A DNA stretch of 64,000 nt, from the NCBI GenBank assembly GCA_030765065.1, contig CM060975.1, positions 105,668,094 through 105,732,093 of the forward strand, written 5' to 3'. Source of the DNA: Deroplatys truncata (lineage: Eukaryota > Arthropoda > Insecta > Mantodea > Mantidae). The translations under genes were made by a program, and so were the position numbers. Under the pieces are notes generated by a model. That model saw only the letters and a list, made by a program, of their open reading frames with translations, was not told the DNA's origin and searched no databases. Below are positions 13,434 to 28,400 of this stretch, piece after piece. Each line of letters opens with the position of its first letter. Position 1 is the stretch's first letter.

Positions 13434-16400
13434 TAGTAGTAGTAATAATAATAATAATAATAATAATATCTTTGCTTGCATCTTTCTGTAGGTAACTATA
13501 TTTTCTGCTGAAAACTTTGTTTTAAAGAACTTTCTCTGCAATTATGGAAATTAGTCGTACGATATACCTGTAAGCTACACTCATGACCCAAGTTTCACTT
13601 GCATAAATACAAACTAACAGATGGAAGAGAAGAACAAATATTTCCATGCGCTGTATTATCTCTTTTCCTAAGTTCTGATTTGCTTGTGCTAGATTCACAG
13701 ATTTTGGTCACCAGTGTAGGTGAATGTAATGGTTGAGAGTGAGTCACCAAGCCAGGCTATTGTAGAAACATAATTTAGTGTGTCAGCTAAATCAGCTTCA
13801 TTCACAAAAACCTATGAAATGTTGGAATGATTCACCCAAAAGATACATAGTCAAGGTCTATCAAGAACTATAGTTCAGAAACTCCTAGGAGACACATGTG
13901 GGGCAATAATGTGAAGTCTTGACTCCTTTCCTTCCTTATCTAGCATAAAGTTAAACGCAGCAACTTTCAATAATGCAAAACTTAAAAATTTAAAAGTATC
14001 GAAATTCTATCTCAAAGTATTAGAAATACTTTGATATCACTGAGTATCGAGATCCCATCCTTAAATAAATAAATAAAAAAAAAACCCACACACAATATTG
14101 TAAGCACGAGTTATTTACCTATCCTAGCAGCATCTATCATAAAGTGGAAGCCTGAGATGAGATATCTTACTAGCCATGGCATAATTTAACGATTCTGAGA
14201 TTGAGGTGAGTATTTCATCAATGACCATGTGGCCAGGGCATGAGAGGTGCCAATCCCATGTAACATAATCAGATGTTTTAGCTATAGAGGGGCAAGCTTC
14301 AGACCAGACAACACACACTTTACCCAACATGTGAGGCTGACATTCAATAAGCATGACGAGAGAGATATTCTCCTCATATGGTCTACTTTGTGTAGGCTAC
14401 ATGCAGCATCCACATTCAAGAGAATATCTAGGGCACAACCCAAAAAATTTCAGTAAGCCTTTTGGGTTTAACATTACTGTTGTGGCCTTCACTAAACCTC
14501 AACAAGTGCTCAACCCACCTCAACTTAAATAGGGCACCTCTCCTTGAAAGTTTTCTGATGTGGTATAGTCTCATCATTTCAGGATGCCAGCCACATATTA
14601 AATTACAAATATTTGTATCTTTAGCATGCACTATTAATGAGGAATTCATTAATTTCTGCCCCCATATTCCATATTTAAATATAACTCAAATATTTGTACT
14701 TAAATGCAGCCTAAATGCTTGTTTACAATAACCCAGAACAGAAACAGGAAGCAGAACAAAATATAACCTTTTGATTCACAATACCTAGGGAGCGAAAACA
14801 GGAATGCAAATCGATAGCAAAGTCAAAAGTCAATTTTGCACATTGGGACATAATTTGTTTGTAACTGACCAATGATATTTTTTTTCAACTCAGCCAACAT
14901 AATACTGGTTACCAACATCAAAATTCAATAGTGTAAACATTTTCTAAACACACATCCATTACAGTTTCCAATTCCTCTAGTAATATCAAGGTCATTCCTT
15001 TATTAAAAGTGCACATTAAAATCATTTTTTGTTCTGTTAGTTTCTATCAGTTTTTGCTGTTCTTTGTAGTTTTTGCTGTTGTTTTTTGAGGCAATAACCA
15101 GTTATGAGATGCATATAAAAAAATCTGATATGTTGCATTTACATGACTTTCACTACCCTGTATAATTTATTAGTAGGTATACAAACAATTCTTATGGAAG
15201 TTTATTTTCCTATCTACTTCATTTTAATTGAGATAAACCTTTCCAGAAATAGCTGCATTATACATTTCATTATAGATACAAAGGGAATAGTAATAGCCAA
15301 ATGTTATAGAACTGGGCACAAGCTGACCATAAAACTCCTACTTTTACTGATATCACGAGAAACAATGAAAATTGACAGGACATTACAGAATGGCTAAGTA
15401 TTGAACAATTCGAAAAATTAATAACGGATATCTCAAAAATGGCTGATACCACAAAAAAGTTATTGGAAATAAATTACATGTTTTTAGAGATCTACATTTC
15501 TTATGTAGTACATTTTTGTCTATTGCTTAAAGTTATCCATTATAGAAGATTATACAAAATTCTTTCTGAAAAGAGAACTTCAAAGGCTATTCTCAGAAAA
15601 TTCAAAATATACATTTTATTTGTCATGTAAATATCTTTTAATATGTGGTATTTTAATCAAAACTGTTAGAGCCACTTTTTAGAAACTAAAAAATTTCAAA
15701 AATTGTTCCATGTAAAGGGTAGTTTGGGGTGGGGGGGGATTATCCTGAAAATCTTTGTTACATCTTTGGAAGGTATGAGCTTAAATACCAAGTTTGGTGT
15801 TCATCCGAAATTTTGTTTTTGAGTTATGCTGTTCACACACATGTACGCATGCAGACTTTTTCTAAAAATATGATATTTCGTTGACATGAATTTCTCTGAC
15901 CCCCATTACTTATTAGCAGATATACAAATTATTCTTACAAAGGTTTATTTTCCTATCTACTTCAAATAAACCTTTGCAGAAATAGCTACATTACACTTGT
16001 TATAGATACAAAGGGAATAGCAATATTCAAATGTTTAAGAACTGAACGCTATATGTTGGCCTTAAAATTCCATAGGCTTTGTGTGCAATTCTGAGAAGCA
16101 ACTGCAAATCGACGGGACTTATATTTATCAATTATACAAGATTATACAAAATTCACTCTAAATAAAGAGGACTTCACAGACTATTTTTAGAAAATTCAAG
16201 ATATACATTTTATTTGTCATGTATACATCTTTAATATATCTTATTTTAATCAAAATCGTTAGCCATTTTATTAGAAAATCAAAAATTTTGAAAAACCTTC
16301 CATTAAAGGGTAGTTTGGGGTAGGGAGATTTTCTTGAAAATATTTGTCTTGCATCTTTGGAAGATATTGAACCTAAATAGCAAGTTTAGTATTTATCTGA

Positions 16401-19400
16401 CTTTTCATTTTTGAGTTATCACACAGCCACACCCACCCACACACAGAGACCTTTTTCTAAAAATGCTTCCTTTTTGGATTCTGGAGGTCTCAAAACACTT
16501 ATTTCTGGTGAAATCTCAGTATCAAAGTTTTTGGGTGGAATGCAATACCTTCTCTACCTACTATGTACGTAGTAGGGAAAGTAAAAATGCTTTGTTTTTA
16601 GATTTAGTGGGGTCTCAAAACATGCATTCCTGGTGAAATATTGGTACTGAATTATTGGGTCGAATGCAATACCTTCACTTCCTACTAGATTCGTGGTGGA
16701 GAAAGTAAAAATTACAAATGATGCTTGCATAGAACCAACACTCAATGAATATCTGAGGGAACCAGGATGCATATTTACTGGAATTTCTTCTGGTTTCATT
16801 TTCCCAGCTTGAGACTAGAGAGCTCTGGCAGATGTTTCATGTCATGGCCACCTTTGAATAATTTATACAGTGAAGAGTCTAATATCATGGGAAAGGGAAC
16901 AAGAAAGTTAAAATTTGACCAGGTGTTCTTTCCTATTCCTGGACCCAGGAAAGCTTCCCTTTAATTGTGAATGCTCACATTATAATACATATATTTTAAC
17001 TTTGTCTTTCTTGGTTACTGTGAACCAGCCTTAACAGTAGTGTTGGTGTAGCAGGACCTTTGGCCTCAGTAGGTACACATCCCTCAGAAACAAACAAGTG
17101 GTAATATTTAGCATTGATCCATTGCTTACTAGTGCACCAAAATCCAGAAGGTATCCAATAATAGTACCTATGGTCAAAATAATTTCTATTAGACTGCATC
17201 CTCATTATTATACTATAGATTTTAAAAGCTCTTTTGCCACTAACTACCAATAACAACAGAACTGCTAACTGAGAGCTTTGAATTGTGACACAGACTACAC
17301 AGGCATAAAGGTTGAACTACAAAATCTACCAATAAATGTGTAACATAAAAGAAGAATTTAAATGATTGCTGACAATGAAAAGTTACTGAAAACACTAAGA
17401 CTTGCAAATATCTTGCCCACATTAACATTAATGACACATTTTGACAGCATTATAATATGCTATTAGTCTTTATTTTCAAGAAGTTTACTTTCAACATGTT
17501 TTACAATCATGGTTTTGTTTTTAGAATATTCACTGCACTCATTGCAAATTAAAGGCTTGGAATTTACATAGTTGTACATTAGCATTAACTAAAATAATTC
17601 TGAAGGATATGCTTGGTTGCAAGGCTTTGTATTAATGATTCAAGTTCCACAATCAACGGTTGATTACAACAGTCTAAGATGAAATTCTTGCATCCAAAGT
17701 CTGAATGTTTTTAGGGTATTTTAAAAGTGCTAAAATCAAATTCAAAGCCAGAAAGTTCCTATCATGTACCTTTTTGTTTTTTACTTTCTCTACTACGTAT
17801 AGTAAGTAGGGGAAGTATTGTATTCCACCCAAAATTTCGATACCGAGATTTCACCGGAAATACATGTTTTGAGACCCCCTGAATCCAAAAAAAGCATTTT
17901 TGGAAACATGTCCGTGTGTGTGTCTGTGAACAGCATAACTCAGAAACGAACAGTCGGATAAACACCAAACTTGGTATTTGGGTTCAGTATCTTCCAAGGA
18001 TGCGACACGAAGGTTTTCAAGAAAATCCCCCCACCCCAGAGTACCCTTTACATGGAAGATTTTTCGAAAATTTTAATTTTCTCAAAAATGGCTCTAACGA
18101 TTTTGATTAAAATATCATATGTTTAAGATATTTTTATGTCAAATAAAATGTATATCTTGAATTTTCTGGGAATGTCTCCAAAAGTATTCTTTATTGTGAA
18201 CGACTTTTGCATAACTGGTAAACCATAAGAGATAGACAAAATTTTACTACACAAAAAATGTAGATCGCGTTAAAATACACAATTTATGTCATATACATTT
18301 TTTTTATTTTAATTTTCTTATATTATCATATTTGAACAACCACAGCATACCTGTTAACTGTAATACTTATCTGACAGGGGATGCAAGCGGATAAAGAAGT
18401 TAGAGTGAAATTAGGCACAGCCTTGCCATTAGGTTTATTTGTGGGAGATAGGAATGTCAACCATCCTTTGGTAAGAGACACACATACATCATTATAAGCA
18501 TCTGTCTGATTCCTCTCACATTTCTTAGTCTGTATTTCATCTGGAAATGAAATCAGTTTGAAACTTTATTTTGAAGTAGAATGTTGTGGTTTTAGTTCAG
18601 TAAGAAAGAATTTATCACGTTGCATTTAGAATGTATAAATAATCCAGACCACTTTTGTTACATATGTGGGAAATACACATTGCCTAAGCAGAGGCATTAT
18701 ATTGCAGATTTGTAAAACAAAATCATATCATGCCTACGTATTTTGGAATCAAACTTGCGAGACCAAAGTAAAGCAATGACACCACACAAAGCACATAGAG
18801 TGTGCATTAAAGAACTTCTTCATTGGGTGAGTGGCAGAAAACTGTCACTATCTTTTGGAATACCTATGGTTTGGAGAGACCAGATAATAACTGTTACCAC
18901 GATAATAACGGTTACTTCTGTTTATGTGATGTGAAGGGGTACAGTTCTAAAAATCAAAATCAAATTGTGTATCCAGTTATTCAATCAACTATTTTACCTG
19001 TGCCCCATGGGCCTGATGTACCAATCCCTGTGCAACCAGAAAATCTCTTCAACATTTTTTCATCCAAGTCTGATGTACAAATGAGGGATACTGCAATGAG
19101 TGATAGAGACTGTCTACCAGAATAGTCTGCTGCAGAATGTGGATGTTAAACATACTTAAATGAAATTATAGAAGAATTCACATCACTGTACTGGCTTATC
19201 CATACATCATAGAATTAAATGACTTAACTAGGGATCTTGCGCTCCCTAAACAGCTGAGTTATTAGGTTCTAGACTCCAAGAAAACAATCTGCTGGGCCCA
19301 GAAATATCATTCTATTGGCAGTGACAATGCAAAATAAATTTTAAATTCTTTTTCTCCGAAGATGGCCATCTTGTATATTGCAGTAGGAAGGTTTAGCATG

Positions 19401-22400
19401 GATGAGAATGGGATCAATGTATTTAAGAGGGATGAGAGGCAGCGGAAGAGGGATATGCAAGTTGTGTGGAGGAAGAGAAAGTACAGAACACTATATAACA
19501 GCATGTAAGGAAATAAGGAGTTGGAAGTAAAAAGTGTGGGAGAAGAAATGGGAAAATATGGATATAAAAATAGTAGCTATAAAGATGTTGACAGGGAAAG
19601 AAGAAAAGAAAACCAAGGGTACGGGAGAATTTTTAAGGAAGGTAAAGGAAAAAATGGTCTAGAAAAGTAAGAGAGGCAAGGGCAACTTAGTGAGCAATAA
19701 GGTCTGGGAGCCAAGCAATCTGAGTGGCTCAATAAGAAAACAAACACCAGACAAATTGTACATAAGATGTAAGGGTACAGTGATATATTAATATACATTG
19801 TAAACCAAATTGTACAATAAATTCAATTCAATCCATATTGCAGTAACATGAAACAATTTATAGTTGGACTTCCAAACTATGAACCCAAGTTAATGGAGCT
19901 GTTCACTAATGCTTCCAAGCAAAGTTTAAAGGGAGTCCTCCTCCATAACAGAAGGGTTTTTGTTTCAGTAACCGTTGCCTATTCAGTGATCCTCAAAGAA
20001 TGATAAGCAAATTTGGAACTGCTGTTATTGCGACTGAACTACAGTGAATACAACAGGCAAGTTTGTGGTGATTTTAAAGTTCTTACTATGCTCCTGTGTC
20101 AACAATTTGGTTTTACCAAATTTCCATGTCTTCTTTGTCTGGGTTAGCAGGGCACGGTTGATCAGTAGATAAAGAAAGACTGGCCACACTGAGAAAATAT
20201 GGAAGGTTTCAAGAATGTTGTGCACCAAAGCCTTGAGTCCTTCTAAAGTTGTGTTGCCACTTCTTCACATTAAGCTTGGCTAATGAAACAATTTATAAAG
20301 GATTTAAATAAGGAAGGAGGCTGTTTAAAGTACATATGTGAGTAATTTGCACTACTGTCTGACGCAAAATTAAAAGAAGGTATATTTAACGTCCTGATAA
20401 TTCATTTTCTATTTTCTTACCTAGACTGTTTTCCTGAAAATCGAGGAGTTTTGAGCGAAGATCAAGGTGAACAAATTTACAATGATCTGAAGGAGTTTGA
20501 AAGGATGTACCAGAGACTTTGGAACATCAAAATACTGGCTGACTATTGTTGGATGTTAACCCTCCGTCACTCGCTAGGGGCCTGAGAGACCCCTGGTATT
20601 ATATAAATGTTATAATTTTCGAACGAACGCACCTATGCAACTGCCTGACTAGGACATCTAACATTACACCTTGCGCGATTATTTGCTGCAGCGATAACCT
20701 TATCTGTTTATTTTTTTGGCTGGAGGAATGACTAATCAGCAGTTACGTATCGCACAGGTCAACCAGGCCCCGCGCGCCTGCTCTCGTTACATATTGTTGA
20801 CAGATTTGTTTCTCATTAGCATTTGTACAATATTGCTATTGCAAGGAGCTGTTACTGCTTCGTCATGAATACGAGTAAAAGGTACGATCTACAGAATCCG
20901 AATAATTTGGAAGAAGTACATCGCCTACTTTGCGATTATGATGCCTTGCTTGTGGATGACAACTTATATGAATCAGATGATTCTGATTCAGAAGATAAAC
21001 TCGAAACGAGATCTTTGGATTCAGAAACTGAGCATGAAGATGAAGACAAGACGATGAAAGCAGCTTGTGTGATAACATGTATTTTGCAGGCAACATCATA
21101 TGCTTATCATACTAATTTTTGTTCATCTTATTATTATTGACAATACATTCTGTTGTTATTTACAGGAAGAGATGAAACAACATGGAAAAAAACACCTTGG
21201 AATATAACACAGACATGAGCTCACAATATATTGACCAAAATTCCTGGTGTGGTAGGAGCTGCCAAAAATGTGAAAACGGAAATTGATTTTTGTTACCGAA
21301 GATATAGTTGATTTGATTGTCGAAAGCTCAAATACTTACATTAGCAGAGTGCAGCACAAATTTGATCGTGAAAGAGACAGATGTAATAGAAATAAAAGCT
21401 TTGCTAGACTTATTGTACCTGGCAGGAATTTTTCGTGGTGGATGCCAGAATATTCACGAGTTTTGGAGAACCGATGATCTTGGAATTCCTCTATTCTGAA
21501 TGGCTATGTCCGAAAAACGATTCATTTTCTAATACGCTGTATTCGCTTTGATGACAAAAGCTCAAGACTGGAGCGACGAAGATTGGATAAATTGGCTGCT
21601 GTTAAAGAAATGTTTACATTGTTTCTGAACAACTGTCTGAACCATTATTCTCTTGGACAAAATGTCACTGTCGACGAACAGTTGCCGGCATTTCATGGTC
21701 GATGTGGCTTTAGACAATATATACCATCCAAGCCAAATAAGTATGGCATAAATAGATTCTGTTTGAGTGAAGCAAAACTGTTTTATACAACTAACATGGA
21801 GATTTATCGTGGACAGCAGCCAGACGGACCATATTTGCAAACTAACTCGGCAGAGGCTGTAGTGCTGAGACTAACTGAACCAATCTCTGGCACTGGACGA
21901 AACGTTACTGCAGATAATTGGTTTACCACTGTATCGCTGGTGAATGAATTGCGCAAAAGACAACTTTCTTTCGTCGGTACAGTGTGAAAGAACAAAAAAG
22001 AATTACCCACTAATTTCACTTCTCCAAAAGATCGTAGTCAGTACGAAAGCATATTTGGCTTCACAAAAAATGAAACTCTTGTTTCATATGTTCCAAAAAG
22101 TAGTTTTGCTCTCAAGTTTACATGTTTCATCCACACAGTTATCAGAAGGTGCTGAGAAAAAGCCTGAAATAATCCTGCGTTACGACAGTAAATCTGGAGT
22201 TGATGTAGTAGATAAATTGTGTGCTACATAAAATGTAGCAAGAATAACGAGAAGGTGGCCCATGGTAATTTTTTACCATATCTTGAACATTGCAGGTATT
22301 AATTCTAGGGTTATCTTCCTTGGAAACCAAAATAAATATTCCACAAGGAAAGGGTATTTGAAAGCACTATCTTTAGCTTTACTGTTACAACAGCTACAAA

Positions 22401-25400
22401 GGAGAGCAACAGCATCAAATCTACCTGGTGATTTCAAAGGCCTTTTGACAAAATATAAACCTGAAGAATCTGGGGTAGATGAATTGTCAAATATACCACT
22501 ATGCACATTGAAAAGGAAACGATGTGCATCCTGCAACAAACACAAAATGAACTGCAAAACTAAATATGCATGTGGGAAATGCAACAACCCCCTGTGTTTG
22601 AGCAAACATGCTAAAATTATTTGCAAAAGTTGCTTAGTCAGGGAAAACACGGGTGAGATAGTAGATGATTCTGAGTAACTGAACATTTGAAATTACAAGT
22701 TGTATGTATACCTGGAAATGGCAATGTATTTCTTTATACTTACTGTAATACAATTTATAACGTATATTTACTCGTATTTTAGCTTGTATTTTTATGTTGT
22801 AACATAATGCCTACTAATGAAAGCCTTGTATGCTTAATCTAAATAAAGGTAAACACAGGAAAAAAGAAAATAAACGAAAGAAAACAAAAATACAAACAAT
22901 AACAACAAAAATATAGCGCGGGTCTACTAGGCCCCGCGCGACTAATGGTGTTCTACAAAAGTGCGCGCCTGACGGAGGGTTAAAGTGTAAAATACCTGAA
23001 GATAAACATGAAAGAAAGAGGATCAGGAGGACTTTCTGAACTAAGGAGCAAAAGGTGTCATTTTTTTGTGTGATATATTATGCTAATCTATTCATCCAAT
23101 GGTGAAGTAAACAAGACAAAACAAAGAAAAAACACTCTGGTGACATCTATGAACAAGCATACACATAATTTCCGCAAGTTGTGTGTTTTAAATTCTTGTT
23201 TATGCATTTGAAATAAATAGGTTTGTGATGAAATTCATGTGATTATAGAATACATTTAAGGTGATTTTGCAAAAAATCCTGGATTAAAAATTTGGATTCA
23301 GCACATCAAAATTATATGAAATCACTTTACTTAGTTTAGGCAACAATTGTACAATGTAATTTGCAGGCTACTGTTATCAGTCTGTACATCTATTAATAAT
23401 TTAGAATCTTTTGTAAGCAAATTGTGTAAATTACAAATTTGTTAAGTTATATTGCTACTTCACTGTTACAAGATTTTAATTAAAAGTCCTTGACAACTCT
23501 ATTTGGTGTTTGTGTTTAGCAAGTAAGATGGATTTAAGGTAAACATACCTAATCTATTTATGCATGTGTCAACTGACCAAAATAATTAATTTATTGGACT
23601 TGCTGCAAATTTCATCTTCTATAAAAATCCCTGAAAATACAATCTTTCCATATTCACTTTTCCTGCAAAACAAAATATTATTTCTTACACGTGCCACAGC
23701 TATGATTAAAAAAAAGGGGGCGGCCATACTTTGGAAGTTGGAACACAACTCTCAAAATCAAATGCTATTACAATGTACCTCGAGATGGAAATGAACCATT
23801 TTTGCAGAACTAACCTATAGATAATCTAATTGAAAATGTTACAGATTAGAATACTGCAAATTGCTTTTAGCAATAAACACTCTGAATTTAATACATTTGG
23901 TGTACAAGATGCAAAAGTCATATATAAATTGCCGAGATCTTAGGTGATGATGATGATGAGATGCGGTTTAAGGGCGCTAAACAGCTAAGGTCATCAGCGC
24001 CCTTACAAAGTATAAAATGTACTGTCCAAAAATAAAAGTCCGATAAAAAACCGCATAATTAAAAACAGGACACAAACCCACGAGTCCTAAAGGTAAAAAA
24101 CAAAGCAACAAATACCAAATACGAACACACTAAAAACATGGTCAATAAAAGAGTAAAACAACGTGTCAAGAACTGTAGAATGTCAGGGACACAACGCCAA
24201 TGTCCACTGGGGAGGAGATGCCCCATTAAAACAAAAACAAGATAAAATTACACAGTCAAAAGACACTCAGCGCATCAAATGCATCTGGTAAATCCAATGG
24301 CATTGATAAAACGTAAAAGACACTCTACAGCACGCGCGTCGTCTGCCAAAATGTTGGCTAGGCCAACAGGCAGACCAACACGAACGCGCAACGGAGCTAA
24401 AACTTGACACTCTGCTAAAATGTGACGCACCGTTAAGGGCGCATCACACTGCTCACAGAGCGGTGCGGGGTCACCACTGAGCAGGTATCTATGGCTAAAA
24501 AGACAATGTCCGATTCGTAAACAAGCTAAAAGTACCACTTCCCGACGAGAAGAACGAGAAGAGGTACCCCAGACTAACGGAAGAGGTTTAACCTCCCGCA
24601 ACTTGTTCCCCCTAAGAGCCGCCCACTCATCGCGCCAGCGCGAGAGGATACTGTAACGTAAAATAACATAAAAATCTGAGGAAGGAACAACACAGGTAAA
24701 ACATCTGGGTGATAAAATGGCCGATTTGGCAGCGGCGTCGGCAGACTCGTTGCCTGAGATGCCCACTGACCTGGAATCCACAGGAAGGAGACGCTGATGC
24801 CAGAGGCATCAAGCGAGTGGAGCAGGTCATGTATACGCTGTATGAGAGGATGGTAACAGTACAGCGCATCAATACCCTGAAGGGCACTCAGAGAGTCGCT
24901 AAAAATAACACAGTGCCGTAAGTCGTGCCGCTGGAGTATAAAACAGATTGATATATACTAAAAAGTTCGGCGGTATAAATCGAACATTGTCCAGGTAAAC
25001 GAAAAGTAAAACTCTGTACACCAAAAACAAAGGCACATCCTACTCCAACATCAGTCTTAGACCCATCAGTATATATAAAATGACAGTCCCCGAACTGCGC
25101 CTGTAGTTCTAAAAAGGCGGATCTAAGAACAGAAGCAGGGGTCGCATTTTTCGGCAGCGACGTTAGCCCAAGGTGGATGTAGGCCTCAGTGCGCGACCAT
25201 GGAGGAAAACGCGTTTCCCCTCGTGTAAGGGCCGGCGCTGGCGTAACGTCCAAATGCCGAAGTAGCAGTCGAAATCGAACCCCTGGATGGAGCAATGCAG
25301 AGGAGCTAACTAAATATTGCCTATCAAGCGAATCCTCGTAAAATGTCGGGAAGGACGGGTGGTCAGGCAAGCTGGAGAGTCGACAGGCATAGCTGCACAA

Positions 25401-28400
25401 GAGCATCTCACGCCTGAAGGACAGCGGAGGCTCTGCAGCTTCAGCATACAGGCTAAGAACAGGGCTGGTTGGAAAGGCCCCTGTAGCGACTCTTATGCCA
25501 CGATGGTGAATGGCATTCAATCGACATAACACAGATGGACGTGCCGACGAATAAACAATACACCCGTAATCAAGCTTGGATCGGACCAAAGAGCGATAAA
25601 GACGAAGAAGGACGGTCCGATCAGCTCCCCAGGATGTGCCACTTAAAACACGTAAAATATTAAGAGAACGGTCACACTTTGCTTTTAAAAAAGAAACGTG
25701 AGAAGTCCAGCTCAGCTTCCGGTCAAAGATCAACCCCAAAAAGTTCACCTCGTCTGCAAATGGAAGGACCTCCGACCCAAGATGGAGAGAGGGCGGAGGG
25801 AAAGCCATCCGGCGCCAGAAGTTGATGCAGACGGATTTTTCGGCGGAGAAATTAAAGCCGTTAGCGTTACTCCAGGCGTAGAGACGGTCGATACAGCTCT
25901 GGAGACGGCGTTCGAGTAGACAGGTCCGCCGTGAACTGCAATAAATGGCAAAATCATCAACAAAAAGGGACGATGAAATGCCAGGTGGAATACAATTAAC
26001 AATGAGGTTGATAGCAAGTGCAAAAAGTGTGACACTGAGTACAGAGCCCTGCGGTACTCCGTTCTCTTGAATAAAACGACGAGATAAAACCGAGCCCACA
26101 CGTACACGAAAGACGCGGTCCGTCATAAACTCCCGAAGAAATATGGGAAGACGACCGCGGATATTCCATGCGTGAAGTGTACGTAAAATGCCGCCCCTCC
26201 AACAAGTGTCATAAGCTTTCTCCAGGTCAAAAAATACAGCCACGGTTTGACACTTTCTCAGAAATCCATTCATAATATGCGTCGACAAGGACACCAGATG
26301 GTCGACGGTAGAGCGATAGCGACGAAACCCGCACTGAGCGTTCGCTAGAAGTTTCTGAGACTCAAGCCACCATGTCAACCGCCCGTTGATCATTCGCTCC
26401 ATCACCTTGCAAATGCAACTGGTGAGGGAGATAGGGCGGTAGCTGGAAGGTAGTTGGCGATCCTTCCCAGGCTTAAGTATAGGGACAATGGTGGCTTCGC
26501 GCCAAACGGAAGGAAAAAGGCCGTCTTGCCAAATACGGTTATAGACCTGTAAGAGAAAGAGTTTACTGTCGGCTGAAAAGTGCTTTAACATCAGGACATA
26601 AATGCCGTCCGGCCCAGGAGCGGAGTGCCGAGAGCAATGAAGAGCGTGCTCCAGCTCCCTCATTGTGAATAATTCGTTATAGCATTCATTATTAGCAGAC
26701 CGAAAAGTATATGATGCGGAATCCAGCCGGTCTTTAATAGAGCGAAAGCCGGCGGAATAATGGTCTGAACTGGAAACCGCCTCAAAGGCAGCACCCAGAG
26801 TGTTAGCGATGGCAGCCGGATCCACTATGGTGGCATTAGAAGCCTGAAGGCCAGAAACAGTACAATGTGACACTTTACCTGAGAAGCGACGAAGTTTATC
26901 CCAAACAACGGATGAAGGCGTAAAGCGATTAAAAGACTCGACAAAACGAGCCCACGACGCCTTCTTGCTATCCTGAATAATGCGACGAGCACTGGCGCGC
27001 GATTGTTTAAAAGTCACCAAATTATCAAGTGTAGGGTGTCGCCGAAACACCCTAAGTGCAGTCCTACGGGCACGAACGGCGTCCCGACAATCCTCGTTCC
27101 ACCACGGAACAGGCGGTCGCCGAGGTTGAGAGGATGAACGGGGAATTGCGCGTTCGGCGGCAGAGAAAATCGTAGACGTAAGGTGCTGCACTAGTTGGTT
27201 AATGTCGGCGAAGGGCTGATCGTAAAAATGCACGAGGCTGGAATACAAGCTCCAGTCGGCTTTTGTGAATATCCAGGTAGGTACTCTGGAATGCTGTACG
27301 TGGTGTGACAGAAGAGAAACGACGCAGGGGTAATGGTCGCTGGAGTAGGTGTCAGCGACGACGTTCCACTGAAGACGACTAGCAAGCTGGAGTGAGCAAA
27401 TGGCAAGGTCCAGGTGGGAGAATGTACCAGAAGAATCAGAAATAAAAGTAGGTGCACCTGTATTGAGGATGGAAAGATTGAACTGGTAAAAAATGTCGGA
27501 AAGAAGAGTTCCCCTCGCACAAGCCCTTGGTGAACCCCACAGTGGGTGACGGGCATTAAAATCTCCCAATAGAAGAAATGGTGTTGGGAGAGCGGACAGG
27601 AGAGCTCGAATGTCCGCGGGAGCGAGGGGAGACGACGGGGGTGAATATACAGAGCAGAGAGGAAAAAACCGGGTAACTGCAATCTAATGGCAACAGCTTG
27701 CAAGTCGGACGTAAGAGCGAGAGTTTGAAAATGAACGTCGTTACGCACTAACAACATGACACCTCCATGAGCAGGAGCACCCTCCTCCGGTTCAAGATCG
27801 TAGCGAACCGGAGTGTACCCTTGGAGATCGAAAGGGTCGTGAGGGCGAAGCTTGGTCTCCTGCAAACACACGACCATAGGTGAATGGGAACGCAATAAAA
27901 GTTGCAGTTCCGCCTTATGCGATCGTACACCACGTACATTCCAGGTCAAGATAGCCATGAATAAAAGGGATAAACTGTCTACTTAGAAGGGCATCTTAAA
28001 GGAATCTTTTGCTTAACCTTTGGGCTCGGGCTTTTTGTATGGAGTTGGTCAGACTACATAGCTTCCTCGGAGGTAGGCCCACGCGCTCAATGCCAGAAAC
28101 CGATTCAAGCGCCGTGAATCGGTTCTGGGTGGCGATGGGTGAGGGGTGCCGCTGAGCGCGGCTTGTCCCAGGACCTTCCTGGGACGACCTCCGAGGAGGA
28201 GAAGGTGAACTTTTCTTACCGCGTGCACGCGGAGGGTCCTTCAGAAAATCTTCCCTACGAAGTTTCTGCTTGGGTTTCTTTTCAGCGGCTTGCGACTTTA
28301 TTGACTTTGGACCAGGTTTATAGGGCTTGGTAACAGTAGCTTTAATGGACGGCCGGATGGTAGTGGCGGTTAATCCAGTCATGGTCCAGGTCTGAGTTTC

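Larger units (their letters stand above)
18730..23040 (+). pseudogene. Decayed copy of a repetitive arthropod gene of unknown function, split by two later insertions
   Basis: Interrupted text reads in order: [19 protein letters not shown] and PMVWRDQ (~18800-18890), [13 protein letters not shown] (~18945), [13 protein letters not shown] (~19210), [18 protein letters not shown] (split at 19385/19846), [14 protein letters not shown] (~19910), [25 protein letters not shown] (~20070), [18 protein letters not shown] (~20260), [21 protein letters not shown] (~20430) and ILADYCWML (~20535). After the piggyBac element the frame resumes with [16 protein letters not shown] (~22984-23030). I recall this order of motifs from a multicopy family of uncharacterised arthropod proteins, but I cannot name a function. 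Many stops and frameshifts are present. Confidence 0.65.

Noticed and set aside
13270-13495. Protein with poly-Ser, poly-Ala or poly-Asn tracts
   Set aside because: It is entirely the product of the graded trinucleotide microsatellite read in different frames; there is no conserved flanking coding.
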